Shown here piece after piece: positions 63,037 to 64,000 of a stretch of 64,000 nt of DNA (position 1 is the first letter of the stretch; each line of letters opens with the position of its first letter). Both the position numbers and the translations under genes were made by a program. The notes below the pieces were generated by a model. That model had not been told where the DNA came from and made no database searches. It saw only the letters and a program-made list of their open reading frames with translations. This stretch comes from Pseudochrobactrum saccharolyticum. Its GTDB lineage: Bacteria; Pseudomonadota; Alphaproteobacteria; Rhizobiales; Rhizobiaceae. The stretch is taken from the NCBI RefSeq assembly GCF_008801715.1, contig NZ_VZPG01000001.1, positions 558,001 through 622,000 on the forward strand, given 5' to 3'.

Positions 63037-63345
63037 TTACGTCAGATTATCGTAATAAAGCAGTAGCGAGACAACAAATGTCAAAGCACCAATCATAGCC
63101 AGAATAAAAAGCCAGCGTGCTGTAATCGGCTTTTTTACGCATTGGCTGGCAATCAGCAGAATGACTGACCAGAGACAAGTAAAAAGCAGCAGGCACAGCG
63201 TGTAAACAAATCCGGACAGGTCATATCCGCCACCGCCAATCGACGGATATTGCGGAGGTGCAGGATTGAGCAACAGATTTACAAAGGCTGTGAAAAGTAT
63301 AAAGAATGCCAGAAGACTGAAAAATACCGTATTTCTCAATAGCAT
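63037..63345 (-). CDS. Small membrane protein, three helices
   Basis: Protein of about 102 residues, hydrophobic, with segments VFFSLLAFFILFTAFVNLLL, VYTLCLLLFTCLWSVILLIA and LFILAMIGALTFVVSLLLYY; short loop with PQYPSIGGGGYDLSG. No family is recognised. The longest frame starts at TTG 63366, inside a hairpin; ATG 63345 or TTG 63339, with AAGGGG upstream, fit better. About 200 bases with no recognisable gene separate it from the deiminase. Confidence 0.55.
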   Translation of the reverse strand: MLLRNTVFFSLLAFFILFTAFVNLLLNPAPPQYPSIGGGGYDLSGFVYTLCLLLFTCLWSVILLIASQCVKKPITARWLFILAMIGALTFVVSLLLYYDNLT

Positions 63346-63360
63346 CCCCTTATTCCAGAT

Positions 63361-63390
63361 ATTCAACGCGGCTGTATGACCGCGTTGAAT
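63361..63390. terminator. Hairpin after the ABC ATPase gene
   Basis: ATTCAACGCGG / CCGCGTTGAAT, an 11-bp stem with an 8-base loop, 22 bases past the ATPase stop codon. No U-run follows, so termination efficiency is uncertain. Confidence 0.55.
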
Positions 63391-63411
63391 ATACTGGCAG
63401 GTATCGCGCGT

Positions 63412-64000
63412 CTAGGCCAGCTTCGGAATGGCATCCAGCAGCATCTTTGTATAAGGCTGCTGCGGGGCTTCAAAGATTGTCTCGGCCATACCTTCTTCAA
63501 CAATCTTGCCGTGATGCATAACGATAATGCGGTCACAGAGGTGACGCACAACGGACAAGTCATGGCTGATGAACAGCAATGTCAGGTTCAACTCTTTGCG
63601 CAATCGCAGAAGCAGATTGAGAATTTGTGCCTGTATGGACACATCAAGCGATGCCACCGGCTCATCGCAGACAATCACCTCTGGTTTCATCGCCAAAGCA
63701 CGGGCAATGGCAATGCGCTGCCGTTGACCGCCGGAAAACTGGTGCGGATAACGATCAGCAAAGGCCGGATCAAGGCTCACCGCTTTCAACCAATGTGCCA
63801 CATAGGTACGAGCTTCTCTTTTAGTGATCAGACCATGAGCAATGGGGCCTTCAGCAATTGACTGGCCAATGGTGCGGCGCGGATCAAGCGATGCAAACGG
63901 ATCCTGAAAAATCATCTGGATTTTGGTCGTCAGTTTGCGTCCGTGTACATGGTCAGACATGACAGGCTGGCCGGATAGACGGATCTCCCCCTCAGTCGGC
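63412..64000 (-). CDS. Oligopeptide/dipeptide ABC transporter ATPase (OppF/DppF type), 5' truncated
   Basis: The C-terminal part of a nucleotide-binding subunit of an oligopeptide-type ABC importer. Visible motifs: Q-loop IQMIFQDPFASLDPR, signature HQFSGGQRQRIAIARAL, Walker B VIVCDEPVASLD, H-loop LLFISHDLSVV, and the family end QQPYTKMLLDAIPKL. The frame remains open to the window edge (PTEGEIRLSGQPV before the first Met), and Walker A is missing, so the start lies outside. The ATG at 63960 is internal. Short C-terminal extension without the extra [4Fe-4S]-like Cys region of some OppD proteins. Confidence 0.93.
   Translation of the reverse strand, partial: PTEGEIRLSGQPVMSDHVHGRKLTTKIQMIFQDPFASLDPRRTIGQSIAEGPIAHGLITKREARTYVAHWLKAVSLDPAFADRYPHQFSGGQRQRIAIARALAMKPEVIVCDEPVASLDVSIQAQILNLLLRLRKELNLTLLFISHDLSVVRHLCDRIIVMHHGKIVEEGMAETIFEAPQQPYTKMLLDAIPKLA

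Noticed and set aside
1-64000. CRISPR arrays, prophage, IS elements, integrases
   Set aside because: No regularly spaced repeats, cas genes, phage structural genes or transposase motifs were found on reading both strands.

Overview
The window looks like a chromosomal segment of an alphaproteobacterium in the Hyphomicrobiales, most like Brucellaceae. The evidence is a class I lysyl-tRNA synthetase, a PodJ/Sel1-type polarity protein, the ligase-associated DNA-repair quartet, a TauE/TIGR02186 pair, and short intergenic repeats bounded by TAGAGC...GCTCTA, a type I associate with this order. Base composition looks closer to 50% GC than to the higher values of Brucella itself, so a lower-GC relative is plausible (inference). 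No phage, transposase, IS element or CRISPR array was seen.

Layout. 1-7.5 kb: envelope polysaccharide functions (flippase, two family 2 glycosyltransferases, a CelD/BcsL-type acyltransferase) around a PhoR-like kinase. 7.7-12.3 kb: a periplasmic solute-binding protein, TerB-like protein, lysS, and an HTH/SNase-like pair. 12.4-18 kb: a beta-oxidation cluster (acyl-CoA dehydrogenase, thiolase, FadJ-type enzyme) with a strong palindrome upstream. 18.5-24.3 kb: PodJ-like protein, TauE-family permease and TIGR02186 protein. 24.4-31.5 kb: ligase-associated DNA repair genes (PdeM phosphoesterase and Lhr-like helicase on one strand, MBL exonuclease and ATP-dependent ligase on the other) with a TPR-methyltransferase between them. 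31.5-34.2 kb: a membrane protein, nitronate monooxygenase and tRNA-Thr(CGT).

34.4-37.6 kb: a cobalamin riboswitch controls a DUF1852 protein (MesX type) and a short MetE-like folate-independent methionine synthase (MesD type), with a flavin reductase downstream. 37.9-41.7 kb: an XRE regulator diverges from a Gram-negative class GN sortase and its VIT/vWA substrate. 41.7-46.1 kb: an OmpR-family two-component system is surrounded by very small membrane proteins and lipoproteins. Each of these small units carries a shared GTAA-N7-GTAA direct repeat 40-75 bases upstream of its start. Three of the tiny genes are short enough to be missed by routine annotation. I consider this the best candidate for an undescribed regulon. 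46.1-48.8 kb: LysR regulator, NAD(P)-binding protein and Cys-nucleophile hydrolase. 48.9-60.9 kb: a two-gene surface system, a ~2,700-residue DUF11/SdrD-B repeat protein translationally coupled to an outer-membrane beta-barrel. 61-64 kb: a Tat-exported agmatine deiminase-family enzyme, two small membrane proteins and a truncated oligopeptide ABC ATPase.

Starts were moved downstream of the longest reading frame where a Shine-Dalgarno sequence or family alignment supported it; each case is stated in the entry. All functions are inferred from sequence patterns read by eye; no database search was run.
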